A DNA stretch of 64,000 bases from Otatea glauca (Eukaryota > Streptophyta > Magnoliopsida > Poales > Poaceae), in NCBI GenBank assembly GCA_036346275.1, contig JAYEVK010000336.1:186001-250000 (forward strand), in the 5' to 3' direction. Every line of letters starts with the position of its first letter. Position 1 is the first letter of the stretch. Under the pieces are notes generated by a model that saw nothing but the letters and a program-made list of their open reading frames with translations, was not told the DNA's origin and did no database searches. A program made the translations under genes and the position numbers. Of this stretch, positions 12,362 through 25,163 are shown piece by piece.

Positions 12362-15300
12362 TGTAACATCCCGAAAAATAGAATAATATGAAAATTAATA
12401 TTTTGAATTTGAATACATTTATTTATGATTTTTCTTGACATGATTGAAATTTATTTGGATTTTCCCTGGATTTTTGTATTGAATGAAAAATCAAACAACT
12501 AGAATTAAAGAATGGATAATGATGAAAAGATAAAATGGTAAAAGATAAATTTTGGAAAAATTACCATAGAACCCTAACCACCCTGGTAAGTCAGTAAAAT
12601 TAAGAAGTAAAATTTTATGCACAGAAAAATGGGTAAATAACATTAATGTCACCTCTTTTTGACTAGAAACAGTGCTAGTCAGAATTAATGAAAACTATTC
12701 GAAGATTATCTGGATCTGGAAAAATTACCAAATCTCCCTCAGTGCAGTGTTTACACCTGGTAAAAATATTAGGAATTGATCATGTCGGCAGAGCCCTCTA
12801 ATAATTCAAAAACAGAAACAATTAAAAGCTGGAAATTTTCATGTCAGATTTTTAATAAAATAAATACCCAATGTTTTGATTTAAACATTTTACAGAGACA
12901 TACTTGACCTATTTATAACCCCTCATAAAATTTTCAAAAATAAATAATAATTTTTGAACCTTTAAATAAATACAAAACCGAAATTCAAATCCTGTACAAA
13001 CCTACAGTGTCAGAATTTTTATAATTTAACCATGCGGTATTTTAATCTAAAATTTTTACTGAAGGTTAAAACTACCAGTATAAACTATTCAAAAGTTTCA
13101 CAAAATTACGTGGTGATTTGATATCGAATCTAATGCCCACATGGAGCGGTCCTGGTGAGCTTATCACTTTGACTCGCCTTCTCTCGCCGACAGTGGGCCA
13201 CCCCTTTATGCCGTAACCGTTCGGCGAAGCAACGGGAAATTGGTTCTCTCACTGCCCTGTGGCCCCGACCCCACTCGTCAGCCCCTGGCTTCACAGCCTC
13301 CCTCTTCCTCCCTTCTCGCCCGAGACAGACGCGAAGTCTCCCGAGCCCTCGCGCTTGCTTCGCCCGAATTCAGTGCATCACCGCGCCGCTGCCGCCGATC
13401 AACGCCACGTTCATCCTTGAAAGCCGAGCGCCATACCCCGGTCAATTCTGGTGTCACTTCTTGCCGGCTAGAGTGCGTGCGCCTCATCGCCGGCGCGGCG
13501 AGCTACCAGTAACTCCATGAGCGTTCAAACCTCGTGAAGAAAACCTCTCGTGGCTATAAATACCAATTCCACATCGCGTTGAGGCCTCCTTCCCCTTAGC
13601 TATTCCCAGAACCGAGCAACCAAGCGCCAAAAACCTGTTCTTCACCGTTTTCGTCAGCAAAGCCGAAAAGGGGGAGAAACTCCAATTCGGGCGAAATCGG
13701 TATCAATCTCTGAAATTGCTTTCTCCTTTAGCTTCACCTGGAACCCTACTTTACTCATTCGCGAATTCTATTTCTTCTCGCCGCAGACCATCCTCACCGG
13801 GCACCCTTCTTCCTCGGCTCCGGTGCACGGTGGCGGCTCAACTGTCGCTTCTCGGCCGGACAACCGCCAAAATGGAATGCCCTGACCCCGTAGATGCTTA
13901 AACCATTACCGATTCAACCGGGGAACCACTGCTTTTCTTCTCCGCGAGCTTCTCCTCCATCCGCCGCATGTCACGGTGGCAGCTTCGCTCGGCCATCCCC
14001 GGCCGTGGCGACCCACCCACGTGTGCGGGCGTGACCCTCGGTGCTCGCAGTGCCACCCATTCGCCGGAACCCGCCCGAACCGTCGCCGTTGAGCCCGAGC
14101 CACTCCTCTGTTACGTGTCGCTGCTGCGTGGGACCGCCTTGTCACCACCAAAGCAATCCAGATTGCATTCGGTAAAAGGCGCTTTCCAACTCTGAAAACG
14201 TATTTTGTATTTTCTGGAATTTACATAACCGAGCTGCTTTAAATGCTTATAACTTTTGTTTTGTAACTCCGAATTGAGTGAAATAAAATTCTAAATTCAC
14301 CTAAAATATAGCTCTATCAGAATATAAAATAATATTTTGAAAATGTTCACTGGGTAAATTTGAAATTCAAATTTAAAGAAGAGACAAAAATAAGTACTAC
14401 ATATTAAAAAGTTGTAAACAAACTTTAGGTGGAATGAAACTAATTTTAGTAAAATATTCATACTTCCAGAAGTTCAAATATATAAAAATATTTAAGTTTC
14501 ATTATTGTTTGAATTACTTTCTATTAAAGATTATAATCAATGCATTGGAAATTCAAATATACATAATTTGAGTAAAAAGAAATATAGAATAAGTAAAATT
14601 GACTTCTAAATAATATCATGGCAGTAGAATACCTTACTGTTCCAAAATAATTAATAAATGAACTTGATTTGAATTAACTTGAAAAGAATGAAATAGCTTA
14701 AACATAAAATGTGTAAATATATATGGATAGAAAGCTAAATATGTTAGAATATGGGTCAAATGAATTGAGTAATCACTAAACTAAATTTATCATACCTCTG
14801 GTAGTATAAGGTTTCCAGATGTAAAATAATATTTAAAAGTTTATTACATAAAACAGTAAGTGATAAATAATTAAAGTGTTAATAATTGCATAATTGGAAT
14901 AGTTGTAACTATTACAAATAAACTTCAAATTTGACAAAACCAAATTTAATAGCCTTGGAAAATAGTACCCCTGCTGTGAATACAAAAATACCTTATGTTT
15001 ATACTAGGTTGAAATAAAATAAGGTTAAACCCTAATGAATCCTTATAGGAAAAACATCGCGGATAAAAGCCATTTGTCGCGAAACCAACTTTAAATCACT
15101 TCTAGTGTCATGCCCTATTAATGCCTGAAAAATGGATAAATTATCCTAGGCGGTGTAGTCGCAACCTTATATCAAAAGCTGAGCTGTAGTCGAGTAGTAA
15201 ATTGAACTATCAAGCCTTTTCATCGATCCGTAGAACCTCTCGTCTAAATGCAAATGTATTAGAAATCAGTTTAGAAATGATATTTAGGATATGGTATACC

Positions 15301-17711
15301 ATATTCTAGAAAAATATTTCATTTACAACTTTCATTTCAATTAAATCCGCTAGTTGAATACCCTAAAAAGTATGGTTGTCGTAACCTTTTATATCACCTA
15401 AGCATTTTCAACTAAGAAAATAATGTCTCGTCTAAAAGCTAAAATGTATAAAATCAGTCTAGATATGTTCTTCAAAGTATATGCTATTTAGTTCAAGAAA
15501 TAACCTCATTTCATCATGTTTTACATATAAACTTTAGTAGTCAAATAACCTTTAGTTTTATGTTTAATGAACCTTACCATAATAAGATTAAGTGAACTTT
15601 GTAATAAGGAATTTGAAGTTAATAAATTTGTATCACCAGAACCTTCTTAAAAACTATAAATAAATCTAATTAGCTACCTTATCAGTCATAACCTGCTCAG
15701 ATCGTTTCTTATGCAAATCACTTAAAGAATTAAATATGTTTTGCATAACTACTTTAATTGGTATTTCAATTCTTTTAATCCAAATAATTTTAGCATCTAT
15801 AATTCGAAGTTCTAAGTACTAGAATTCATAATTTTAGCCTCTTGAATTCGTAAATCAAGAGAAGATAATCTATAAAAGAAACCCTGTTTCGTTATCTCAA
15901 AACCATTAAGAATATGAATTTGTAAGTATCTAAATCATGAGGTCGTAAATAATTCAAACCCTAAATCATCCCTGTTTTTGCAATGAATCTTTATTTGATT
16001 TTCTGTCTGTCTTCTTTTCGCCTTTATTGAAGTTTACTATTTGCTATATTTTCCGATCGATCGACGTGTAGAATTCGACGTCCCTTCCTCCGCCGTTGCC
16101 TCCGTCGTCTGCGATCGCGTCTTCGCCGTAAACGTTATATGAGCAAGGCAAGCACCCTCCTTTGACCATCTTGATCCCATAATTTAATTTGCATTGTTTA
16201 TTAAAATGTTTTATGCATACGTTTACTTTTGTAAATTGCTATTTTGTGGTACTGGTAGTTATACCTTTTGTCTCATGAAACTTCCTTGATAAGTATGAAT
16301 ATGTGAACCTTGATAACCATAGATTAAGCTTAGACAATTACTTAATGTCGCCATGGGTATATGCGATTACTTTTATCCATGCTTAGCCATGCTTTTAGAT
16401 CAAATAATGATGATGATGATCAGATCAAAATGTGTTCTTTGTGAAATGGAAAATGTTGTCATTGTAGCTGTTGGCTATGGGTATTTTGATTAAAAACCCA
16501 AAATAAAACTATGGTTTCGATGCGGGCGATTATTGGCAATAGCCGGAGGTGCAGAGGATTTGCACGTAGTGTAGGGTGGAGTATCGCCGTGTCAATTTAA
16601 GGACCGAACTCGTGTTGTATGATCCAAGATATTTCGTGCAAACCACAAGTGTTGTTATGGGGCTTCCTTAAACCAATTAAGTTATCTAGTTTAACTTTGC
16701 ACATTGGTAGGTGAAGTAGTAAGGGCTTTCCTTTGGGGTTTGCTCGACGGGTGCTCACACCGAGGTGTTGGGAACAACACTTACCAATATAACGGTGTGC
16801 GCCACGTCTATGGGGAGTTCCAACATTCCTATGCTCGAGTTCTCCCAGCTATAGCGTGGGTTTTATCGTCCCTGCCGTGCAAAGTTAGATTAGATAATGT
16901 AAAGGTTTTCGTCATGAACATTACGCCACACGCTTTAAGTGCGTGAAACTTGCGGCAAAAGAAAAGGTCATGACTTGTGGGTACTGATTGTACACCTCTG
17001 CAGAGTGTAAATCTAATCGATTAGCCGTCCCCTCGGTCATGGGAAACTTGGTGAACTTGCACTAGTTAAATGTTTAATTTTCTAAAATGGGTTGTGGAAT
17101 GGAACTTGTTTAGCGCTTTTGTTTTCATGTCAAAGGATCGACATTGATGGATTCCATTTACGGATTATTCGATATTCACGATGGGTTGTGAATATATTAC
17201 TTATGCTTACTTATTTCATATCACCAATTATGCTTTTATAAATTCCGTTTGCAAATAACTTGTTTTACAATGTCAATTCCGCTTTATGCAAATTAATTGT
17301 AGTAGCCTCCTTTGAAATGGCCTGCATATATATTAGGCTTTGCTCAAGTCTTCATGGAGTACGATTGTACTCACCCTTGCTTATATGTGGTTTTAGGTGG
17401 TTAAGTTGCCGAGCTTGAAGGTTCCTTTTCGCCGCAGTTGCGGGTTTTCTTCGTCGAATCTTTCTAGGGATTATGCCTTGTCGGTTTGCTGCGGGTGTTG
17501 GATGGGCACACTACAAGACTTTGCTTCTTATGCTGCTTTATCTCGATTTGTAAGAATTTTCTTTATGTAATAGCTTCCGCTTAATAATATTTGTTGTATG
17601 GTTGTGATTCCAATTGGTGTATGTGCGTACTAGCTACTGATCATGGGACTAGTACGGAAATGCACATTAGATTTCCATTTTTGCAAGTTTGTAAAAATGG
17701 GGGTCGTTACA
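12362..17711 (+). repeat. 3' LTR of the gypsy-type element (5,350 bp)
   Basis: It starts TGTAACATCCCG and ends GGTCGTTACA, with a TATA box at 13555-13562. It aligns end to end with 2742-8082. Differences are mostly 1-3 base indels near CAG, CTG and CCG in the GC-rich parts. The AT-rich stretch 14190-15990 differs from its partner at only a handful of places. Confidence 0.92.
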
Positions 17712-17716
17712 GAAAG

Positions 17717-18125
17717 CCTTCGACCACTCGAGGTCGAACGACTTGTCTCCGACCAGCGAGAGCCCCGACCACTCGGGGTCGGACGACTGGTCTCCCTCGA
17801 CCAGCGAAAGCCTCCGGCCACTCGGGGTCGGACGACTGGTCTCCGACCAGCGAGAGCCCCGACCACTCGGGGTCGGACGACTGGTCTCCGTCGACCAACC
17901 ACTCGGAGTCGGACGACTGGTCTCCGACTCAACCAAAGACGAGACGGTCGGGTCTCCGACTCAACCACTGGGTCGATGATCGGTCTCCGACTCAACCACT
18001 GGAGTCGGACGATCGGTTTCGACCAACCAAAGACTCGACCACTGGGTCGACGACGGTGGTCTCCGACTCAACCACAGCCCCGACCACTCGGGGTCGGACG
18101 ACTGGTCTCCGACCAGCCTCTCAAA
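17717..18125. repeat. GC-rich palindromic minisatellite in the left copia LTR
   Basis: About a dozen imperfect units of 25-45 bp read like CCGACCACTCGGGGTCGG followed by ACGACTGGTCTC. Each unit contains a short inverted repeat (CCGACC / GGTCGG). The array continues across the gypsy-type insertion from 2640-2736 and recurs at 39832-40385 in the other LTR. Long open frames across it on both strands (for example 17591-18139) are artefacts of the repeat. Confidence 0.85.
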
Positions 18126-18234
18126 TTGCTCTAGCTTGAAAATCAATGCAAATCAAACTCAAACTTGAGCACACCTTGCTCAAATAAAGTCAAATACTCA
18201 TCACAAAATGGATGGACCTCCACATGGTCCTTCA

Positions 18235-18245
18235 ATCTCCCCCTT
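18235..18245 (-). other. Polypurine tract of the SIRE-type copia element
   Basis: On the minus strand AAGGGGGAGAT abuts the 3' LTR, which begins TGAAGGACC. This confirms the element's minus orientation and which LTR is 3'. Confidence 0.88.
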
Positions 18246-20039
18246 GATGAGTATATTGACAAACACATGAAAAGGCATAAATTTGAGTTTGAATGAGAGA
18301 AGAAGAAAGCAATTTGATTGCAAAGCCAAACTTGGTCCAGAGAGAAAGGTATAAAATCATGACCAAGTTGGCAGAAAGAATTTAGAGCAAGACAATGAAA
18401 AGAGCAAGTTTTCCACAAAAGCTCTAAAAACCAATCACAAGCTTTCACATTTTCTACTTTTTTTTAATGATGCCTTTTCTACATTTTCTCCCCCTTTTGG
18501 CAATATAGGCATCAAAATGGAATTTTCTCCTTCTTTTTATGTATGCATGAAATGCAACCTAAGGGAGCTTTGAAGATTATCCAATTGATCACAATGACAA
18601 GATATGACACCAAGCTAGTCAATTTTTAGATTAGTCTAGTCTAAGACATGTCCAAGTGCAAATACAAGCTTAGATTTGAATATTTCATTTTTATCAAGAT
18701 TTGACAAGTGCAACACTTAGCTTTAGCTTCAAAAATAGAAGAATAGCCACTCTAAGGAGCAAAAGGAAAACCTAGAGTTCAACCTACTCAACACTTTGGG
18801 GAATCTAGAAGAGCATACAAGGTCCTTCGGCTCATTTATCAATTAATGCAAATTTTGATTTATCATCATACAAGACATAGCGGGGTGCAAATGTTTGACA
18901 TTATTTGCATTCTTTACCCACATATGTCTTTGTTTTTAATTTATTTGCATTTTCTTTTGACAACCAATTGACTCAAGCCGTATGACCATCTCAAGATGAA
19001 CTCTTAAGAGGATGGTGCAGGTCAAACACGATGTATTCCAAGTTCATCCTGTGCAATGGGAAGTGGTCTTGTGAATACAAGGTGTTGAGTCATATGTGTA
19101 CAAGAAGAGTCAATTTTGTTTAATTTTTATTTTTAGCACAATGATTTTTGAGCAAATGAAGGACTTAAGTATGAAACGAACTAGTTTCACCCAAGTTGCT
19201 ATAGGGACTCTAGAGAACTCCAAAATTTCTCAAAATGTGGCACAAACCTCTAGAGAAGAAACCTAGCAAGTAAAAGCAACAAGTTTCATCAAATTTTTCA
19301 TTTAAGGCTTACTTCATTTTTAAGATTAGCAAGTTAAATGAACTTGGACATATCTAAGCTAGTGATTTCCTCCATATGATGTAGCATGGTGTATAGCATG
19401 AAGAAGAATTCAATTGCATAATAGACAAAGCTCATTAAAAGGAAATGCAGTCTAAATGCAATGCATGAACAGATTTCTAAACTCCCCCTCAACAAATGAA
19501 TCAATTTTAAGCTCAAATATGGTTCAAGTTGAGTTATTAGCAGAATTAAGTTCAAGAAAGACCCAAATGAACACAGTCGAAACCAAAAATACAGAATGAA
19601 GAGAGGAAGTAGAGAAAACTTCAAAACTGGATGGCTATAGAGCATAAATAAGATAGAAGAGACTTACTACGGCTCAGACTCGCTCTTATCTTCCCAGTGA
19701 CATAGGAAGTCGACTCTAGATCCCAACTAAGGAGTGCACATGCACTGTCTACCAGGAGGCCCCAAACTCGCTAGACTTATAAGACTGTGAGGAACTCAAC
19801 CTAGAGAGAAGAGAGAATAGCTAATCACGCATGATAGCAACCTAAAGCACAAGATAAGAGGACCATGCAAGGCATGCCAGAAGTCTAAGTGAGTGTACTC
19901 AACTCAAGAAAACAAGGCCAAAGACACTCAGAAGAAACACACAGAAAAGAAAAGCTGGAAGAAAATATATAGTACATAATATACAAACCAGCTCCCTCAC
20001 GAATGGTAGTAAGGCTCACGACTCAAGCTCACTCCTCAA
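18246..20039 (-). other. 3' untranslated region of the copia element
   Basis: About 1.8 kb lies between RNase H and the polypurine tract. It is AT-rich and has no motif I recognise on either strand. Some SIRE elements carry an envelope-like frame here. The longest frame (19334-19645, minus, 103 codons) is hydrophobic, but I cannot support calling it one. Confidence 0.55.
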
Positions 20040-20425
20040 GGCAACAAACTGAGCTATCCAAAGGCTCAGTAAAGATATCGCTAATCAAGGTCACTCTCTA
20101 TGAATCAAGCGCGATATCTCCCTTCTCCACATGGTCTCTAAGGAAGTGATATCTAATATCAATGTGCTTGGTCCGAGAATGTTGCACTGGGTTTTTAGCA
20201 ATGCAAATAGCAGAAGTGTTGTCACAGAAAAGTGGCACACTCTCTATCTCTAACCCAAAGTCCCGCAAGGTCGATCTCATCCAGAGAACCTGGCTACAAC
20301 AACCGTCTGTAAAGAACATACTCGGCCTCAGCGGTGGACTGAGCAACCCCAGACTGCTTCCTAGATGACCAAGAAACAAGGAAAGTGCCAATGAATTGGC
20401 AAGTGCCAGAAGTGCTCTTCCTATC
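20040..20425 (-). pseudogene. Copia RNase H, C-terminal part, cut by an insertion
   Basis: Minus-strand translation shows classic Ty1-copia RNase H motifs: DRKSTSGTCQF, SWSSRKQ, AEAEY, LWMRSTLRDFGL, CDNTSAI and RTKHIDIRYHFLRDH. The domain degrades RNA in RNA/DNA hybrids during reverse transcription. The first motif is cut at its start by the solo LTR whose border is at 20426. The missing upstream part lies past 32745, where the reading frame is compatible. Frameshifts near 20290 split it further. Confidence 0.88.
20421..20425. repeat. Target-site duplication CTATC, left copy (right copy 32745-32749)
   Basis: CTATC stands before TGTGGGC at 20426 and again right after the other border at 32744. 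Deleting the insertion and one copy restores a compatible RNase H frame, an independent check of the borders. Confidence 0.88.
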
Positions 20426-23400
20426 TGTGGGCACCCGTAAGTATGAATTGATCCTCACTTGTGCGTTGGACTCAGAGGTGACACCCATACTCCACTTAAG
20501 TGTATGATCATCGTCACCGAAAGTCCCTGCACGAGTATTAACCAGATGGCCCTCACCCAAGCAAATATGAGCCACCTAGTTGCACCGCATACACTTACGC
20601 GACCAAGGAGTTTGATTCCATTCAACAACTATACGGGATTGAGAGCAACTCATCCAAGCATAGCACTCGCCTGCTCATCTCGAACCATGGTATCGCCCAC
20701 ACTCACCAAAGGGAGCGCGAACAATAGTCAAAGAATGACGACCGCTCGAGTTTATGCATTGGAGGGTTGAAGACAATTCCAGGTACCCGGATATGTGTCT
20801 AGTGCTAGTTCCCAAGATCAACGCCTAGCACCCACATATCCCGCATTCGAGATGTATCGCAACACATACACATGAAACTAAGCAGTTGGAATAGCATAAA
20901 CATAAACTACAACTATTATAACCACTTACTATTACAAATAATGGCCCACCGGCCAAATATTACATGTCCAAAAGTAAATTGCAGCGGAGAACAAACATAT
21001 ACCAAAATGAGGACAGCGGTATGCCCATCCGATAACCCATAGGCAACCGACTTGGAAAAGCCCAAGTTCATCCATCAACATATTCGTTGATCCCCGATGT
21101 AAAGTACGAGTTGTCGAGGTGTTCTTCCATACCGTCGTCTATATTGTTTAGATAAAGCAACCATGAGTACACGTATGTACTCGCAAGACTTTAGTGTATG
21201 GAAATAAGGTAAATGCAAGCTAGATCAAGGATTCCAAGCTTCTACACTAGTCTCATTTCAGCATAAGGCAGATTTTGGTTAGCAAGTAAATGTTGCATAA
21301 AACGGTAACGAAATTGTAAAGAGCATTTAATATAAAGCTAAATAACAGTAAGTACAGTTCATATCCAGCATTCCACAGCCCTCCTTGGTTGCGAATAGCG
21401 AGTAAAAACAGCCACCATTGGCTTCCAAAGTTTTCCATACCAACCCAACATCATTTCCAAAAGTTTTGGCAAAAACAAAGACTATACTTGACATTATTTT
21501 CCCAAGTTGCTCATGACCGCGAGCACGGCTAATTAATTAGATTTTAATCTCTGCAGAGAGTGTACACTTTACCTACATGACACATTCTAGCAATCATGTC
21601 AACCATGTCACGCGGTACTTCCCGTACCCATTTTGCTAGACTGTGACGAAACCGTTCAACTTGTTAAAGCTTAGCTTGCACCAGCGACAGTGATGTTAAA
21701 CCCTTGCCATAGTTCCGGAGATCCTGAACCGATGGTGCCCCATCGCGAACTCTCCCCATGGCAAGGCATCCACCGTTGTATTGGAATGCTTTGACCCCAA
21801 CACCTCGGTGAAGGGAGCACCTAGAACGATACCAGTCCGTCGGATCGTCCATACTACTTCGGCCTACCAAAATGCAAGGTTAATCTTCAACTAATCTAGT
21901 GGGCTTAGGCTATCCCATACTAGCACATGTGGTTGCACCCAAACACTTAGGTGGTAGCATCAAGTTCGGTCCTAATCGACTGGCGAGAATCTCCCCCTAA
22001 CTACGCGTGAGGTCCTTTTCACGCCTCAAGTTAAGTAATAACTCGCCCGCGTCTAAAGCATAAGTTTGAGTTGGATTTTTATCAAATTAAACGGAAACCA
22101 TACCGTGGTTCCATCCATTTAAACAAAGTTTGCTCAAAGAAGTTGAAATGTAACCCATCATTTTGAAAGTTGTTCTAATGAGCATGACTAAGCAATATAT
22201 ATGGTAACTTTGCGAGTTTTACCCAAGTGACATTAAGTATTGTCTAATCCATTACTAGGTTACAATGGCAAGTGTTCAAATGACAAGATGAAGGTAATGC
22301 ATACAATTGGATTTAGCTACCATTACCCACAATATAGCAAGTTTAAAACATACACGCATGCATATAGTTTGATAAAACAACATAACTTTTCAAATATGGG
22401 ATCAAAATGATCAAAGGAGGGTGCTTGCCTGGTTGCTCTTCTTCTGGATTATAATCCGGATCGTAGTCGATGTCGTTAAAGACCGAATCCGAATTATCGT
22501 CGTCTATGCGTTGAATAATATAAACCGATCGAGACAAAAGCAAATAACACCATATCAAATGGGGCAAAAAGAAATCAGATGTAAATACCAAATTAAAACT
22601 TACCATGAAGAACAAGGTGATTGTGAGTTCTTGATTTATCACTTCCATAAGGATTTCATTAGCATTTTGCTTATGTGAGGCCTTTCTTGAATGTGTTACT
22701 TTTATCCTCGATCATAAGAAGTTAAGGTTATAATTATAGCTAAGGCTATTTATGAATTCAAGAGGCTAAAATTATGTATCTTTGCATGTATAACTTCGAA
22801 TTCTAGATGCTAAAATTATTTGGATTAATAAAAGTAACATTTGTTAAAAGGTTTTGCTTGATTAGTATTTAGCTTTAAGTGATCCTACATGGGAGTGATT
22901 TCTTCATGATGGATCGTAAATTTTAGGTTATTCAATGATACTACTTGGTTATGCGACTATTTCTTGCTTTGCCGATGATTTGGTTTAACCCTTCCGATTT
23001 CATTCATCCATACACGTGACTTTAGCAACATTATCACTTATGGTTTTTGCTCTAGCAAGTTTTATATGATAAGTAAGTTGAAATTAAAATGTTTTTCCAT
23101 GTTTTGGTTTTCCATATACTGGTTTATAATTCTGGCTTGATTCCCCCAAAATTTAGGTTTAGTCGAGTTGTTTTACAAGCCGCAGAAAGTGCTTAAGTGC
23201 TAGTCTCAGTGCAATTGAAATTTTTTAAGGGTTTTGATTAAGTAGGATTCAGATGCAAATCAAGTTATAATTAAGATATTTTTGCAGAATATGGTAGTAT
23301 AGATATTAAACTCAGATTTTGAACTATTTTCCTTTAATTTTGCATTTGGATGAGGTACTTTACTGATTGCCGAAAAGGCTTAAGGGTCACAGTTTTTTTG

Positions 23401-24539
23401 CAGTTTGTGATATTTGAAGAGTTTTGCGGTGACGAGTTTTATATGCTAGGCAGGTTATAAATGCAATATTTTTCAATATTATGGTAGAATAAACATTATA
23501 GGATGTTACTAAGCTATTCTTTCATCATTTACCATTTATACATTATATTTTATGGGTTGCCGAAAAGCTTATATGATTATGCCGATTGCGCAGTTAAGGT
23601 CAAGTTTCATTCTTCGATTGCGGCTGCACCTTATGGGATAATCTAACCATTTTTCACACATTAGTAGGGGATATCCCTAAAAGTGTTTTAATGTTGGTTT
23701 CACAATATTTCGCATTTATTTGAGATGTTTTTTCGTGTATATGATCATTAGGGCTTAATATGGCCTCATCCAAAATTGTTCAAAATGTTGCCATTTCTAT
23801 TCAGAAAGTTAGTACCTGACATTTTAAGGTTATAGTATTTGGTTTTGTCGAATTTGAGGTTTGTCTGTGAGAGTTATGAACATTCGATCATTTTGCCGAT
23901 TGGAGGTTTGAGCATTTAGAAAATTGACTAAACTAAAGCAAAGTCCAAATATTTTTGACTAATCATAATATATGCAATCCCAAGAACACATATAAACTGG
24001 TTTCATCAAATTTTGAGCTCATATGAACATTATTCTAACCACTTGAAATTTGAATGTTATTAAGGTCTTAAACCAACAACATTTGATTCAAACTACATTG
24101 AAATTTAAATGTTTTTTGCATAAATCGAATGCATAGGTTTGTAGTGACTTATGTGATTTATTTCAGGATTTATGGATCAAGATAAAATATACTTTCTTCA
24201 TAACACCCACTTAGGGCCTAGCATTCAAACTCTATTTAAAAATTTAAACTGCAAGTAACATATAACTTTTTATTTCAGATTCTAATTCCTCATTTAAAAA
24301 CTTAAATTTAAAAACTGATTTTACTTCATTTTGACTTTCCTAGCAAAAGATATGAAGGTTTGATTGCAAGAGGCAAAAATAAAAATTTATATGGCATGAG
24401 GTCGACTCGAGCTGAGGTCTCTCGGTTGAATCTCAGAGCACTTGAACCATTAAGCTACGATGTTACTTGTGACAACAGGGCATGGAATAATACTTGAGCT
24501 TACCTCTTGCTAGCCCTAGAACTTGACTAGAATAACAAT

Positions 24540-25120
24540 GGCGAGGCTGGCTTCTTGCTTGGCTGTGCGATGGCTGCAGGAGGGGGAGTGACAGGGCTGG
24601 GGAGGCTTCGGCCGGGGCTGTGCTTGGCTACGGCGGCGACCACCGGAGCGGCGACGGCGCCGGCGAAGCAGCTCTTCCCACCGCACGGCTACCGGGAATG
24701 GAAACGAGGTCCGCGGCGAAGACTCGGCGAGCTGCATGCATGCGCAAGAAGATCTTCAGGAGGGTGCATGGCAGCTAAGAGCACGCGAAGGAGCAGGCGA
24801 GCTCAACTGGAGTCCTTCCCGGCGACGGAGGGGCTGGCTGCTCGACCTCCTTCGGCAGGCCTTCGGCAGAGAGGAGAGCAGCAAGCCGAGCGGACGAGGA
24901 TGCAATTGCCAGTTTTTATGACTCTGCAATGGGAGTAGGTGGCTGCGGCATGGGCGAGGACGGAGCGGGCGAGGCTGGGCAGCGCTGGCCGCGTGGAGCC
25001 GAAGTTCTGCCACGGCAGCGTGCTGGCAACGCTGGGAGAAGAGAGAAGAGGGAGGAAGAGGGAGAAGAGAGAAGAAAAGGGGCTGCCCTGTGGGTCCAAG
25101 ACTGAGTGGAGCCCACTGCC
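24540..25120 (-). other. GC-rich segment of the solo LTR
   Basis: This segment stands in the same place as the GC-rich, TATA-bearing part of the related LTRs (about 3530-4540). Several overlapping frames on both strands (up to 131 codons) are rich in Arg, Pro, Ser and Ala and look compositional. I recognise no protein domain and do not annotate them as genes. Confidence 0.5.
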
Positions 25121-25163
25121 AGGGAGAGAAACCAGGTTTCAACGCTTGCATCGAATGAGTTTT

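Larger units (their letters stand above)
2742..17711 (+). mobile_element. Gypsy-type LTR element with giant 5.3 kb LTRs, gag only (LARD / TR-GAG-like)
   Basis: The element is 14,970 bp, with LTRs at 2742-8082 and 12362-17711 and an internal region of only about 4.3 kb. A primer binding site like that for initiator-Met tRNA follows the first LTR. A polypurine tract precedes the second, inside a context (CTCGGGGACGAGATTTCTG) that closely resembles the 3' end of plant Ty3-gypsy elements. The only coding region I can support is a zinc-knuckle gag-like frame at 10489-11319. No protease, reverse transcriptase, RNase H or integrase is visible, so movement must have depended on another element. Long LTRs around a short, pol-less interior fit the class called large retrotransposon derivatives. 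The AT-rich parts of the two LTRs are almost identical, which suggests a recent insertion. Confidence 0.9.
1762..18234 (-). repeat. 3' LTR of the copia element, interrupted by a 15 kb insertion and internally deleted
   Basis: The LTR proper is 1762-2741 plus 17717-18234. It aligns with the intact LTR at 38205-40501. Compared with that copy it lacks about 800 bp: the sequence jumps near 2629 from the equivalent of 39067 to the equivalent of 39867. The missing stretch holds the TATA box and the likely transcription start. The right border reads CATGGTCCTTCA and is followed by the polypurine tract. The gypsy-type element at 2742-17711 accounts for the remaining interruption. Confidence 0.88.

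Noticed and set aside
17591..18139. Open frame of 182 codons (and several on the other strand) over the GC-rich array
   Set aside because: The frame follows the minisatellite period and crosses the end of the gypsy-type LTR into the copia LTR, so it is a repeat artefact.
24400..24470. Second tRNA-like stretch (minus strand, TAGCTTAATGG)
   Set aside because: The B box is poor and the arms do not pair; too weak to annotate.
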